Source: Entrophospora sp. SA101 (lineage: Eukaryota > Glomeromycota > Glomeromycetes > Entrophosporales > Entrophosporaceae). From it: 39,778 bases of DNA. The notes under the pieces were generated by a model. It ran no database searches, was not told where the DNA came from, and saw only the letters and a list, made by a program, of their open reading frames with translations. Every line of letters starts with the position of its first letter. Position 1 is the first letter of the stretch. The stretch lies in contig CAUDNR010004414.1 in assembly GCA_958430865.1 (NCBI GenBank), positions 1 through 39,778 on the forward strand. Direction: 5' to 3'. Positions 9,216 through 20,437 of this stretch are shown piece by piece. The translations under genes were made by a program, and so were the position numbers.

Positions 9216-11287
9216 ACTTTCCATATTATAATTACTATTATTGTTATTATTATATAGTAAAAAATTTTAAAAGAATAAAGTTTGTTGTTTATTGTTTTGT
9301 GACGCGCTAGTTTTTTAATATGGATTTGAATATGGAATTTTTGATTGGTAGAATTTAAAATTAATGTGATTGGCTAAATTGAGAATTATATCCTTCTTTT
9401 GAGGAACATTTTATAAAAGCAAATAAAATATTCTTCCCTTGTGAAAAATTAAGCGATTGAAATACAAATTCTGTATTCAAGTTATTGAATGATCCTGCTG
9501 AATGTATATGTAAGGCATATTTTTACAAATCATGTTTTTTGCTACTTCAATCAACACTACTACTATGGCCTAGAGACGTTAATATTAATCAATTTAATTG
9601 TAAAAACAGTAATTTTTTTACACATCTTTATTCTAATCATTTGTATAGGCTAATTTGAATTTCACACGCGTGAATTTCGAATTTACGCAAATTCATCCAT
9701 CCATCACAAGACAATGCTCAAGCAAATAATAATAATAAAAACAACCAAGTTAACTAATTTCAATTTGTTCTATCAATTTGTGTACCAAACACTAACCAGT
9801 TGGGAACTTTTATAGGAGTGTGGAATGGTTTCCTTTTCAATTCTTTTATCCGACTCAAAAGTTCTTTGTTTTTCTTTTGGTAACATTCCCTGATGAGATT
9901 TCCCAAGCTTGTTATAATGTTCTTTTTTTGTAGTGAAAGAAAAAAGAAAAATTAGAATATTATATATAATCCAAGGAACATTCATGCTGGCTATTAACCT
10001 TTGCTTGTAGCAACTTTTGAATAATAATAGGGAGCAATTCTGTGACCTGAATCCCTTAATTTAGGGAAACCCAATAAAGTAATTTTCTACTGAAACTATT
10101 TATGAACTCAAAAAGGAGATAGCATTCATAGAGAGGAAGGACGCCGAGATCATATAAATTCCTTGGTAGAAAAAAATTTCCAGGTTGTATCCTACGATAT
10201 AATGATTTGTATCTTAAATCCGTCACATACAAAGAACCTTGATCGCCTAGTTATAAGAAGCTAGATTCATTAATAGTTTATCCAAAGAAAGGTGCGTGAA
10301 ATTGCTTGCCCTCATTTAAAATAACAAACTACAAAGTTGTCATCATAAATCCATCATCAATGTCCTTTTATTTCTTCCCACGATTTTACTAAATATGATG
10401 GACATAATTTATTTTGTGATTTGATCTCAGCCACCAAAGAGTTTTTACATGTGGCAAAATCAGCCCTCTTGAAATCATCAGTTGACCCGGATTTTTAATT
10501 TATGGTATAGTAATAATATACATGTATATAGTAATAGTAAATATGTTGGGACTCACAAGTACACATCTAATGAAAATAGGTTTTCCAAAAAGGAAATTCG
10601 ACAAGATATGAGAGTTTGAAAAATCAAATCGTCATTTGAAATTTTATTACATAGTTTAAGATATATCAGTTCAAAGTTCAAATAGTTTTCTAATTGGATT
10701 TTTCAGATATATATTTGGTACAAATCATTCAATAAAATATCTTCGTCCAAGTTACTAATTTTGTTTGTTGCAATACATAACTAACGTTTATGACACATTA
10801 CTAAATTCAAATTCATTCTAATATTTAGATTCAATATCTTGAAAAAAATCCATAGATCTGGTTTAAAATTGTTCGATCGGAAAAGAAATCCGATTCATAA
10901 AATCAAGACTACATTAGGGTTAGGGTCATTATTATGCAGCTACAAAAATTCCATTGAAGCCATAAAAGCAAAAGAAACTCGATGATCTCCAACATAGAAA
11001 CGTATTTGTTGTGACGTTTCTTTTAATTAATGTAATCTTTTCCAAAGAAAAAGTCAAAGTTCAAAAGATTATAATAGTTTTAAAAAAAGATATTGTTAAA
11101 AGTTCTCGTGGCGCAATAATTCCTGTATTAAAATAAGAATTTTCCAAATTAGTATATAGACTGTATTTTAAATAAATGTAATAAATATCCTGTTCATTTC
11201 ATTGAATAAGATTTAGTATTTTACTTTAATAAAAAATTTTTTTAATAACAACACAACAATTTCAAATATTATTTACCACTAATAATA
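9216..11287. other. Long intergenic region, no gene recognised
   Basis: About 2 kb of AT-rich sequence between divergently oriented genes, DAD4 (-) and the RBR gene (+). The ends should carry their promoters. Short frames occur (for example 9773-9985 on the minus strand) but show no family motif. A palindromic word 'aatttgaatttcacacgcgt' lies near 9651-9670. A two-unit TTAGGG-like word at 10914-10923 is too short to be an interstitial telomere. Parts of 10080-10500 have lower AT content and may be old repeat sequence. Confidence 0.4.
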
Positions 11288-12318
11288 ATGGGCAATGGCG
11301 AATCTAACTTAAGGAATTCTATCCAAACTGATAATATAGTGCCTAATGAAGAAAGTAGCGAAGATGAAAATAGCGAAGATGAAAATGACGACGTTGATGA
11401 ATCTGCCAATAAAAAACTTTGCCTTGGATGTTTAGAAGCCAAGGATATAAAAAATTTAAAAACGTCTACTGGAGATTGTAAACATGAACAAGATATTTGT
11501 AAAAAATGTTTTATTTCACATGTTAAAGCTAAGTTAGATGCGTATATAAATTGTCCAACATTAAACTGTAGGGAAAGAATTTTCCCTAATGATGTAAAAA
11601 GATTTGGAAGCAATAATAAATTATACAAAAGGTTTGTTTATTTTATTTTTCTTTTAAAAAAAAAACAATCGAGATAAAATTTATAAAAATATTGTCATTT
11701 CATAATATATTATAAATAAAAAAACTTTAGACTTGATAATTTAATGTTGAGACAAAGCCTTAATAACTCAGCCGAGTTTAGATGGTGTAAAAGCCCTGGT
11801 TGTGGATCTGGTCAAATTCATGAAGGAGGAGGTGATAAAGATTCCATTTTGAAAATTAAATATTTTTAGTTGATTGTTAATCATTTTCTTCTTATTATTC
11901 CTAAGCTGATGTTCAAATAATGAAATGTCACGCTTGTGGTTCAAAATCATGTTATACACACGATGTACCATGGCATGGGGGTTTGACATGTGAAAAATAC
12001 GACGAATTGAGAAAAGTCGAAGAAGCTGCCACTGACGATTATCTACAGCGAGAAACTAAACCTTGTCCTAAATGTGGTATTCGTATTGTAAAAAATGGTG
12101 GATGTAATCATATAACTTGTAAAATTGTAACATGTAGATATGAATTCTGTTGGTTGTAAGTAATATATATATATATATTAAATACGTCTAAAAATAAAAT
12201 ATTTATTTGTTTTATAATTAATTAACATAAGTTATTATATAGATGTTTTGCAGATTATAAAGAAATTCTTAAAAAAGGAAACAAAATTCATAAACCAACT
12301 TGCCAATTTTACGCATAG
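11288..12318 (+). CDS. Short RBR (RING-IBR-RING) E3 ubiquitin ligase
   Basis: Four exons, 11288-11631, 11731-11831, 11906-12155 and 12243-12318, with phases that join to 256 residues. RING1 spans about residues 45-94 (CLGC, CKH, CKKC, C89, C94). The IBR spans 134-177 (C134, C139, CHAC, C164, H167, H172, C177). RING2 spans 202-233 (CPKC, NGGCNHITC, FCWLC). In RBR enzymes the Cys in 'GGCNH' (here C215) accepts ubiquitin from the E2 before passing it to the substrate, and it is present. The start MGNGES fits an N-myristoylation site, suggesting membrane attachment (inferred). Residues 20-40 are acidic. Unlike Parkin or HOIP there is no accessory N-terminal domain, as is common for the many short RBR proteins of mycorrhizal fungi. 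The substrate is unknown. Confidence 0.9.
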
Positions 12319-13224
12319 GAATTTTTTATAATTCGAATAATTTTTTTCTTGTATATAAAAACAATTTTGCATCGACGAATTCAATTAAAATCACTACATG
12401 GTAATGGTGTTTATAGAGCACGTTGATAACAAAACGGAGTGAGAAAAAATTATATATCTCAACGATTATTAAATAAAATTTTCAGATTTATTTGGAAGCT
12501 TATTAATTTAATATGAAATAGTATTGTGAAGCTAATTCACATCTTTGTGTCAGACTAATACTAGTATTTTCTTCTTTTTCCGAAAAAAAAAATCACGCTT
12601 GTATAGATGATAAAAATGATCGTTACATGATAATTGACTTTTAAACTTTGTCGATGCACTCACCATTACTAGATTTATCCTATTGAATTTATTTCACTGC
12701 AAAGAGATCATTACCCATGCTATGAGGATAACAATTGAGAGCTTGCTCAGGTGTGAGGTGAATAGTTTTATTAAATTTGACGACTAAACTTAATGTGTTA
12801 GATTATTTTATTTCTTGGAAAATATTTTTAAGGAATTCTACGACTTTACATTACCATATGGATAACTAAGTAATGAATGAACATGGAAAAAAGTCCCAGA
12901 TTAAATTCAACAAAAATATCAAGGTTTATTTTCCAACTCTGCCAAATTTCTCGTTTTTACTTGTCAAGATATTATGTGGCTTCTTTAAAATTGGTTCCTC
13001 AAATTTTCATTTTTGCATTGGCGATTCAATTATCAATAATAACATCAAATACACTGCATAATTATCATGGATATTGTAATAGACATGATATAATAGTGGG
13101 ACAAAGGTATTTACATTCAAGGAAAGGAACAAAGGATAGGCAATGTTTTATCTATTTTCATTTAATCAAAAGAAAAATACATACTGGGTCCAATTTATTT
13201 GCATAAATATTAAATATTAATATA
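12319..13224. other. Intergenic region between the RBR gene and the Tc1 element
   Basis: AT-rich. The first part is the RBR 3' flank. Overlapping small frames at 12873-13206 show no domain, but the segment 13045-13150 is a dispersed repeat listed separately. The 13225 boundary is the exact left end of a Tc1-like transposon. Confidence 0.4.
13045..13150 (+). repeat. Dispersed repeat, copy A (partner at 27437-27530)
   Basis: This stretch aligns on the same strand with 27437-27530. Shared words include 'tgcataa..atcatg', 'agtggg(g)acaaa', and 'caaggaaagga'. Peptides read across the two copies are also similar (NTLHNYHGYCN here, NILHNHHEHCN there). The two are diverged copies of one element or gene fragment, whose identity I do not recognise. 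Confidence 0.6.
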
Positions 13225-13251
13225 CAGTGTGTTACAAAAGTCTTTGGACAA
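13225..13251 (+). repeat. Left terminal inverted repeat of the Tc1-like element
   Basis: 27 bp, exact reverse complement of 14433-14459; preceded by TA. Confidence 0.95.
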
Positions 13252-13357
13252 ATAAATTTGGTCACTATTCCACAATTACCATGCTATATCATGTGATCAA
13301 GCATTCATTTGAAAGCTTAGAATTAGGAGATTTTATTTAAAAAAATTAATAAGGAAT

Positions 13358-14326
13358 TCATTCACCATTATTATCAATAACAAGCTGACAACGTTCATTC
13401 ATTGACCTAATTAAATTAATTATAACATTTTGTGGGATATTATCCCATTCTTCCACCATAAACCTCTCTAACTCTGCAATATTTTTTGGTTGTCGCATTT
13501 CCGCATTTCTCTTAATGATGGCCCACATGTTTTCTATGGGGTTTGGATTAGGACTATTGGAAGGCCAGTCCATTACAGATGGAACGTTTGTTTGAAGAAA
13601 TTCTTTGGCCACGCGGCTCGTGTGTTTAGGATTGTTATCCTGTTGGAGCTGTCAATTCCTACCAAGCATCTGATTAGCTTCAGGAAGGTGTTTCCTTACA
13701 ATATCAACATACAATGGGCCAGTCATATTATCACGGAAACAAAAAAGACTGGTTTTTCCATTAGCACAAAACCCATCCCATGCATTAATTCTTGTTCGAT
13801 CTTTGGGAATGCGACGAACTGGTCGTGCACCTTTGTACCAATACTCTACAGTGTTCCGAAACAACCAGAAGGATGTCTCATCGGTAAAGAGTGTGCACTT
13901 CCAATTATTGTTAATGTGGTTTTGGGCCCATTCTATCCTCTTTTGTTTGTGTGTTTCCGTGAGCATTGGTGTTGCCAATGGATGCTTTTTATCATAACCG
14001 AGATCAGCCAAATGTTGCAAAACTGTCACATAGGAGACGTTTATACCCTTTAATGACAGTTTGTTGGCCAATTTCCTTGATGATATTGCTGAATTCCGTC
14101 TAATATATTGTCCAAGAGCTTTTGAGCCTTCTGGCATAATTTTTTTGGGACGACCAGAACGTTTTTTGTGAGCCGTACTTCCAGTCTTCTCCAGTTTTGC
14201 AAGGTTATAATAGATTGTTGACCTTGGGATAGCTGTTCTGCGTTGAATTTCAGCAGCATCTCTAATTCCTTTTCCCCACAAATGTTGAATTGATTGGACT
14301 TGTGCGGTTTGGTTGTTGGATTTCAT
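13358..14326 (-). pseudogene. Tc1-type transposase with a single in-frame TGA
   Basis: One continuous frame of 323 codons from ATG 14326 to the stop at 13358, broken only by TGA at 13652-13654 (codon 225). The N-terminus has paired helix-turn-helix regions (residues ~10-45 and ~65-110) separated by the GRPKK linker. The catalytic triad is D149 in LFTDETSFW, D230 in LQQDNNPKH, and E265 in NPNPIENMW, with 34 residues between the second Asp and the Glu (DD34E). The codon lost at 225 is followed by 'QLQQDN' and in relatives is usually Trp, one base from TGA, so a point mutation is the simplest explanation. No other lesion is visible. The enzyme would cut and paste the element at TA sites. Confidence 0.93.
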
Positions 14327-14432
14327 TTTGTTTGCTTGTATTAGAATAAATTGTAAACAAAAGTTAGTGATAAATTTAACCGAATTTGGATTTAAACTGG
14401 TCGAGCTGTGCGGTTTTTAATTTCGTCATTGG

Positions 14433-14459
14433 TTGTCCAAAGACTTTTGTAACACACTG
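14433..14459 (-). repeat. Right terminal inverted repeat of the Tc1-like element
   Basis: 27 bp, exact reverse complement of 13225-13251; followed by TA. Confidence 0.95.
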
Positions 14460-15791
14460 TATAAGATAAAAAATTCACCGGAACAATTTTATAGGAAATA
14501 CTAAAGCTCCTCGCAAGCTAAATATTAGGACTCAAAGCCAACGATGATTATTTGGTCACTATTCCATTTTTCACTATTATCAATTTAGTGTCATCTTCAT
14601 TTTTCTTTCTCCTCCATTTTTTATTCTTTTCTTTATCGACCCCACCCCTGGATTGTTTTTGTCAAGATTAATTTTTTGTTAATCAGAAGTTTTCGTGACC
14701 ATTTTCATCGAATGAAAATTTTAGATTCAACCAGTCTCTTTATTAAACAATCGTCCCACAACCTTTTGATCATCAGATGGTTCACTTGGTTTATTTTTTT
14801 TTTCTAGGTTTATTAGATTAATATTTTATAAATCTTTGGTTGGTATTACAAAGCTGATTTTTATAGGTTTGATAGCCAAAGAATAGTTCAAGCAACAACC
14901 CACAAAAAATTGGCTTCTGAAGATATTATTTTTTATATTGATAAGATTTGTTTTTTTTTTTTTTTTTTTTTGGGAGATCGATGTCAAAATAAATCAAAAA
15001 AATTGTTATTGAAGAAGTGTTAAACACGAAAGGATTTCTTGAAGCGCATTTTTTGTTAAAATAGAAGAAAATGTCAGAAATTCACTCCTTTTTGACATAA
15101 GTTGTACCATATGGACCCAGAAACTTCTAATTGAGGCCCCAAAATACCAATAAACTCGTACATTTCATTAAGAAAGAATATAAAGTTGAAAAATCTACCT
15201 AAATTGTATGAACTATAAATCGTCTTGCCAAAGCACATATTGACTGATTATTAAATTTTACAAAAACTCTATACCAAGTAATAATAATTAAAGTTATTTG
15301 CTTCATTAAAATTTTTGTATAAATGAAATTTAATGTTAGAGCTGCCGTACCTCTATATAAAGTTTCTATATAACAAATCTAATTAATGGTATTACATGAT
15401 ATGAGAGGCATTTTTATATGGAATATTGGGAAAAAAAAACAATGAAAAAAAACCCCAAAGTTATGTCCAAAAAGAAAAGCAATTGTCTTTAAATAATAAC
15501 CCTTTTTCATGGACTAGTTACTTTCGAAAAATTCATCCACGTTGCACAATGACGATTTTTGATCATGATTTTTCCACCGTTGGTATTTGTTACTCTCTGT
15601 ATCAATAACACACATACTTTATTCAAAAATGGAAATAGTGTATATCTTTTTCACGGATTTAATATATAGCATTTCTGAAACGTGATTTTTATTATTATTG
15701 ATCGACATTATGTGACATTAATAAAATTGTCTACCAATTTAGGACTCAATTAGGGTTTCGTTTTAATTTTAAATAAATTAAATTATTCAAG
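14460..15791. other. Intergenic region upstream of kinase gene 2
   Basis: No gene recognised. A run of about 21 T occurs at 14951-14971. A 60-codon frame at 15426-15608 has no family features. The 3' part should contain the promoter and 5' UTR of the kinase gene that starts at 15792. Confidence 0.4.
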
Positions 15792-17139
15792 ATGGAAAAA
15801 ATTTCAGAGGATGAATATTCAGATCGCAGAGAAGAAAGATTTGGTACATGTCCAACTTGCAAAAGATATAATACTATTTTTACATGGTGTCGATCTTGTG
15901 ATCCAAAACTATTAACTGAAGGATGGACTAGTGGTAATGAATCTTTGGATGAAATAATTAAAAGTTCACAACTTACAGCAACATGTTATTATAATGCATA
16001 TCACCTTCAATGGATTCCTTATGATGATATAAAAAATATTGAAAAGATTGGAGAAGGTGGATTTGCAACTATATACAAAGCTACTTGGTTAAATGGTGAG
16101 AAAGCTTATAATGATACTGAAATGAGAAGAATTTGTGAAGATAGGGTGGTTGCATTAAAAAAATTACACAATTCACAAAATATTTCAGAGGAATTTTTAA
16201 ATGAGGTAGTAATTTATTTTTGTTTGTTTTTTTTTGGAAAAAATGTCATTATTGTTGTTGCTGAAACTATTTATTCTTTTTTAGTTTAAAAATTATGGAT
16301 TGTTTAGTGGTGGATATGGATATACAGTTCCGGTTTATGGATTAACACAAGATCCAACAACAAAAGAATATATCTTTGTAATGAATTATGCAAAATATGG
16401 AAGCCTTCACAATTTTTTATCAAAAAATTTTAATACTTTAAATTGGAATAAGAAAATGGATATCATTAATAGGGTTATTCTTGGTTTAAAGAGTATTCAT
16501 AAAAAAAAAATCATTCATCATGACCTTCACAGTGGCAATATTCTACAATATGGTGGTGGTTCATTTATTTCTGATATGGGATTATCAATTTCAGCCAATC
16601 AAACATCAAACAAAAATGAGGTTGTTGGAGTACTGCCATATTTAGCTCCCGAAGTGTTAAATGGTAAACCATACACAATGGCATCAGATATCTATAGTTT
16701 TGGTGTATTGATGTCAGTGGTCTCAACAGGATTACAACCTTTTAATAATATTGCACATGGACCAGATCTTGCAATTAATATATGTGCAGGAGCAAGACCA
16801 GCATTTTCAAATAATACTCCAAAGTTTTACATTGAATTAGCATATAAGTGTATGGATGCTAATCCAGATAAACGTCCAACTGCTGAAGAACTTGAAGAAA
16901 TTATTAGTTATTGGACCAGTATAACATTTAATACTTATTTTCATCCTTCATATACAGATAAAATATCAAAGAAAAAAGAGTTTGATAAAATGGATAAAAT
17001 TTTATTTGAACCTTCAACAATTACTACAACAGTTCATCCAAATGCTGTTTATACCAGCAGGCTATTAAATTTTACAAACCTTCCTCAACCTGCTAATTCC
17101 AATTATGTAACAATTATTAGCAATTATGGTAATTATTAA
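15792..17139 (+). CDS. TKL-type protein kinase (intact paralogue)
   Basis: Two exons, 15792-16205 and 16285-17139, with intron GTAGTA...TTTTTTAG, giving 422 residues. The N-terminus has CPTC (C20, C23) and CRSC (C33, C36), possibly a zinc ribbon, then LTEGWTSGNE (41-50). The kinase domain runs from about 82 to 340: glycine loop IGEGGFATIYKA (86-97), VVALKK with K123, catalytic loop HHDLHSGN (D218, N223), SDMGLS in place of DFG (D235), LAPEVL (259-261 APE), and the 'CMDANPDKRPTAEE' helix. All catalytic residues are present although HRD reads HHD. It should phosphorylate Ser/Thr or Tyr on unknown substrates. This architecture belongs to the very large kinase family of Rhizophagus. The ~80-residue tail has a conserved 'PSTITTTVHPNAVYTS' segment shared with the other two kinase loci here. 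Confidence 0.93.
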
Positions 17140-17713
17140 CATTTATTATTTTTATTGATTTTTTAAGTTTAATGTTAACCAACATTAATAATAATAATGT
17201 TTTTAGATACTCAACAAATTGAATTAACTTTACCAGATGACTAATCTATTTAATATGATATAGAAATATATCTTCATTTATTCATGTATTAAGATTAAGA
17301 TTAATGTTAATTATTATATTATATATAAACTCATCTAGAAACTGCAATTTCTAGTTTTATTAAAAAAAAAATTTTTTTTGAAACAAATACAATTCTGTGT
17401 AATATCTCTCTATACTAATGCGACCATAAAATATTGTTCTTTATCATGTGACAACGTTCGATCATCTAAGGCAAACTATTGAAACATGCATTAATTAATT
17501 AATTAATTGATGACCTTTGAGTGGAGAAATCTCTGGTTAAGAAGACATGCCTTTTACATTAATTTATTCTACATTCCTTTTGTTTTGATTATTAAAATAT
17601 TATTTTTAATTTGGATTTTAGGGTTTAATTTTATTTTAGAATTTATATTTAATTTCACAATTTAATAAATAAATCTGGAATAGAGACAATTGGACCTTTT
17701 GAAGTAATCCTTG
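17140..17713. other. Kinase gene 2 3' flank
   Basis: AT-rich, non-coding. It includes the microsatellite (TTAA)n at about 17489-17508 and A/T runs. No gene is seen. Confidence 0.4.
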
Positions 17714-17723
17714 TAATATTCAC

Positions 17724-17949
17724 TACCCTTAGTAGCCGAAATTGCCAAAAACACTGGGCAAAAATTAATTTTTATAGGCCCAAACTATTTTTTATTAGTA
17801 GCCAAATTGGGCGAAATTATTTTTAAATTACTTAAATTAAAATAGGTTAGTTTATATAATTTTTTCGTGTTCATTCTTATAAAAAATATTGAGAAGCCCA
17901 AACTATTGCCAAAGCTAGTTTTTTTCAAAATAGTTTGGATCTGAAACCT
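17724..17949 (+). mobile_element. MITE-like repeat, copy 1 (inverted partner at 26209-26448)
   Basis: This segment aligns over its length with the reverse complement of 26209-26448. Shared blocks include 'tataggcccaaactatttt', 'aaattatttttaaattactt', 'gagaagcccaaactattgcc' and the end 'gaaacctt'. Internally 'cccaaactatt' and 'aatagtttgga' are inverted. The aligned region is bordered by a 10-bp direct repeat, TAATATTCAC, at 17714-17723 and 17950-17959. This could be a target-site duplication of the size made by Mutator-like elements. It has no coding capacity. The left end seems truncated relative to copy 2. Confidence 0.72.
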
Positions 17950-18170
17950 TAATATTCACAACACATTTTCCTATAAAAGAAATCTTCTCGTCTTGACATA
18001 TGATAAATTATAGTATTGATAATTCTTTGTTAATATTAAGCATTCTAATTCACCAATTTTTCAAAGTTTGAGTATTATAATTACCAACCATAAATAAAAA
18101 TTTTATTTAAAAGATCCTAAAAACAAATTAAAAATTATCATAGCTAACCAATTAATTAATAATTAAACTA

Positions 18171-19778
18171 TTAAAATTTAAAAACTTGATCCTATTGATT
18201 GACAAAAAAATTAAATAGTTAATATTAATAATAATAATAAATAATACAAAAAATATATTATATAGATATGTAATCTACCTCTAATCTTGAAATAGTTCTT
18301 GACTTATCATAACCCAACGCTTCACAATTTTTAGACATAGCACTTATCATTGGTGGTGGACCACATAATAAAATCTTAATATCATTTGCAGGAGGTGGGC
18401 AAAATTTTTTAATCATATCTTGAGTAATAAATCCTCTTCCACCATTCCAATCATTTGGAGGCTAAATATAATCATTATGTCAATTAGGCGGCAAAAATTG
18501 AAAAATAAAAATAAAAATAATGATAAACTTACTTTATCTAATGTATAAAATACATTAAAATTTTCATGATTTTTAGCAAGTAAATCCAATTCTTCTTTTA
18601 ATAAAATATCATCAATTGTAACATTTGCGAATATTAAATTAACAGTGGTTTTATCATTTGGATTTTTAACAATTGCTCGAACAATCTAAGTAAATAAACA
18701 AATAAATTAATTAAATGAATAATTAAAATTATTATTGTTATTATTGCCATGATTAAGCACCTGTAACATTGGTGTTATTCCAGTTCCGCCTGTTTTATTA
18801 TTATAAAATTAATTGATTTATAGATTATATAAAATATCAAATTTTAAAACCTAATGAAAACAATATCATTCAATTATTGATTTTATTGTTACCAGCAATC
18901 ATTCCAAGTGCTCTAACTAATCCGGGTGTATATTTAAATTGGCCTTTGGGACCTTTGACTGATATAGTTTGACCGATCTCCAATTCAGCAAAATACTTGG
19001 AAACATTACCATTTGGATATGACTAAATTATATTTAAATAAACAAATAATCGATTGATTTATTGATCGATCAGTAAGAAATATGTACAAATATGTCACAC
19101 GCCAACACTTATATATTTATTATTTAGTGCATGCACCTTTATAACTAGATCAAAGTGTCCGAGATCATCATCCGAACTAGTTGGCGTGTAACTGCGTTGA
19201 AGAACCTTGCCATTAATATCAGCTTCTACTGATATATGCTATAAAATTATTAATTAATTATTATTAAATCATAATCCATGAGAGGTCTATTATTAAATAA
19301 CTGTTGATTATATTGTTTACCTGACCAATTGGAAGCCCAAGAACATCATCTGGATTTGGTAGTTTAAATCTATATCTATGTTTATATATTTGAAATAATC
19401 CAATAATTATTAGTCATGATTAATTTTATCATAATCATATTTTAAAAATAAAATCTCTCACTCTTACAAGGCAACATTATGGCTTATTATTAGTTTTTTT
19501 ATGAGAACAAAATTTTTCCATTCCTTTGGATTTAAAACTTTTTTAATTTCTATGATAAAAAAAAACCGATCCGTATTATTATCATTGCATTGCATCATTA
19601 TAATACAATATGATGATGAGTTAAATGAAACTTTACCCGATTTTTTATCAAAATAAAGGTATTTGAACCATAAACTTGCGATGATTGCAGTGATAACCGG
19701 GAATAATGGATAGATATAATAATATACTAGACCAATTACACTGATTGAAAAAATACTTGAAATTATATTGTTAAGCAT
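18171..19778 (-). CDS. CBR1: NADH-cytochrome b5 reductase (microsomal type)
   Basis: Nine exons: 19778-19637, 19549-19468, 19375-19321, 19238-19137, 19022-18893, 18789-18761, 18685-18533, 18461-18279 and 18191-18171. All junctions are GT..AG and in phase, giving 298 residues. The N-terminal ~40 residues form a hydrophobic membrane anchor. FAD-binding motifs are [22 protein letters not shown] (108-114), and [13 protein letters not shown]. The NADH-binding part has [14 protein letters not shown] and CGPPPM (264-269), and the C-terminus is EDQVFKF like the family's '..DQVFVF'. The enzyme passes electrons from NADH through FAD to cytochrome b5 for sterol and fatty-acid desaturation. Exon 6 is only 29 nt and exon 9 only 21 nt. 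The exon 1-2 junction is the least certain because it is set by the homologous 'K.VLNPKEW' start rather than by strict identity. Confidence 0.93.
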
Positions 19779-20437
19779 TTATTTTTTAAATTATTATTAC
19801 AGTTTTTATAATTAATTAAAAAAAAAATGAAGAAAAAAATTTGTTGCAGAAAGGGGTTTTTTTCACAAGTATATTTATACATTAGATATTGTTGATCTTT
19901 ATATTTTCACTATATTTTTTTCATACATTTTCATACACAAATTTATGTGTCTCATAACTAAATTTATTATTACAATTACTTTTCGACAATTTTTTTATCT
20001 CATGTAAAATTGTTGCCCGAATTTTGATATTCATGTGGTTTACGAATTAATTGATTCAATGGTTATTAAACATTGTTGTTTAATATTTCGGGTAATGATT
20101 ATGTTCACTTGTCTGCATGATATATAAATCGTTGTGTTCGTAAGAATCATTCTTTATTGGATATAGAGATATTGGTAGATTTTTTAAAATGACAACACGC
20201 CACTCTCTCTCTCTAATTTAGAAGTTTATGGGATTTTTATTATTAGTGTTAGTATATATTTATTAATATATTTTTTTTGTGTTGGGGAAACTTTTAAGGA
20301 AAGTCTAAATTTCACTTAAAGTTATATATGAATGAATTCTAGACCACAAAAATTTTTTTGATTAGAAAATTTATTTCATCGACGGTGACAATTAACGAGT
20401 ATTGATTAATATTTATTTATTTATTTTATTTATTTAT
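19779..20437. other. Intergenic between CBR1 and EFM4
   Basis: AT-rich spacer between two minus-strand genes: CBR1 promoter side at 19779 and EFM4 3' flank at 20437. A (TTTA)n run lies at about 20410-20441. No gene is seen. Confidence 0.4.

Larger units (their letters stand above)
13225..14459 (-). mobile_element. Complete Tc1/mariner-type DNA transposon (1235 bp)
   Basis: The element is bounded by perfect 27-bp terminal inverted repeats, 13225-13251 and 14433-14459, starting CAGTGTGTTACAAAAGTC. It is flanked on both sides by TA (13223-13224 and 14460-14461), the target duplication of this superfamily. It contains one transposase gene on the minus strand with Tc1 DD34E spacing. Identical repeats indicate recent movement. 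The transposase carries one premature stop, so this copy is probably non-autonomous unless mobilised by a sibling. Confidence 0.95.

Noticed and set aside
10914..10923. Interstitial telomere repeat (TTAGGGTTAGGG-like)
   Set aside because: Fewer than two full units; expected by chance in 40 kb.
11269..11628. Minus-strand frame of 119 codons
   Set aside because: Antisense shadow of RBR exon 1; Ser/Leu-rich because the sense strand is acidic.
12873..13206. Overlapping plus-strand frames of 62 and 109 codons
   Set aside because: No family motif, no splice logic; part is a dispersed repeat.
13490..14053. Plus-strand frame of 187 codons
   Set aside because: Antisense to the Tc1 transposase, whose catalytic motifs are all on the minus strand.
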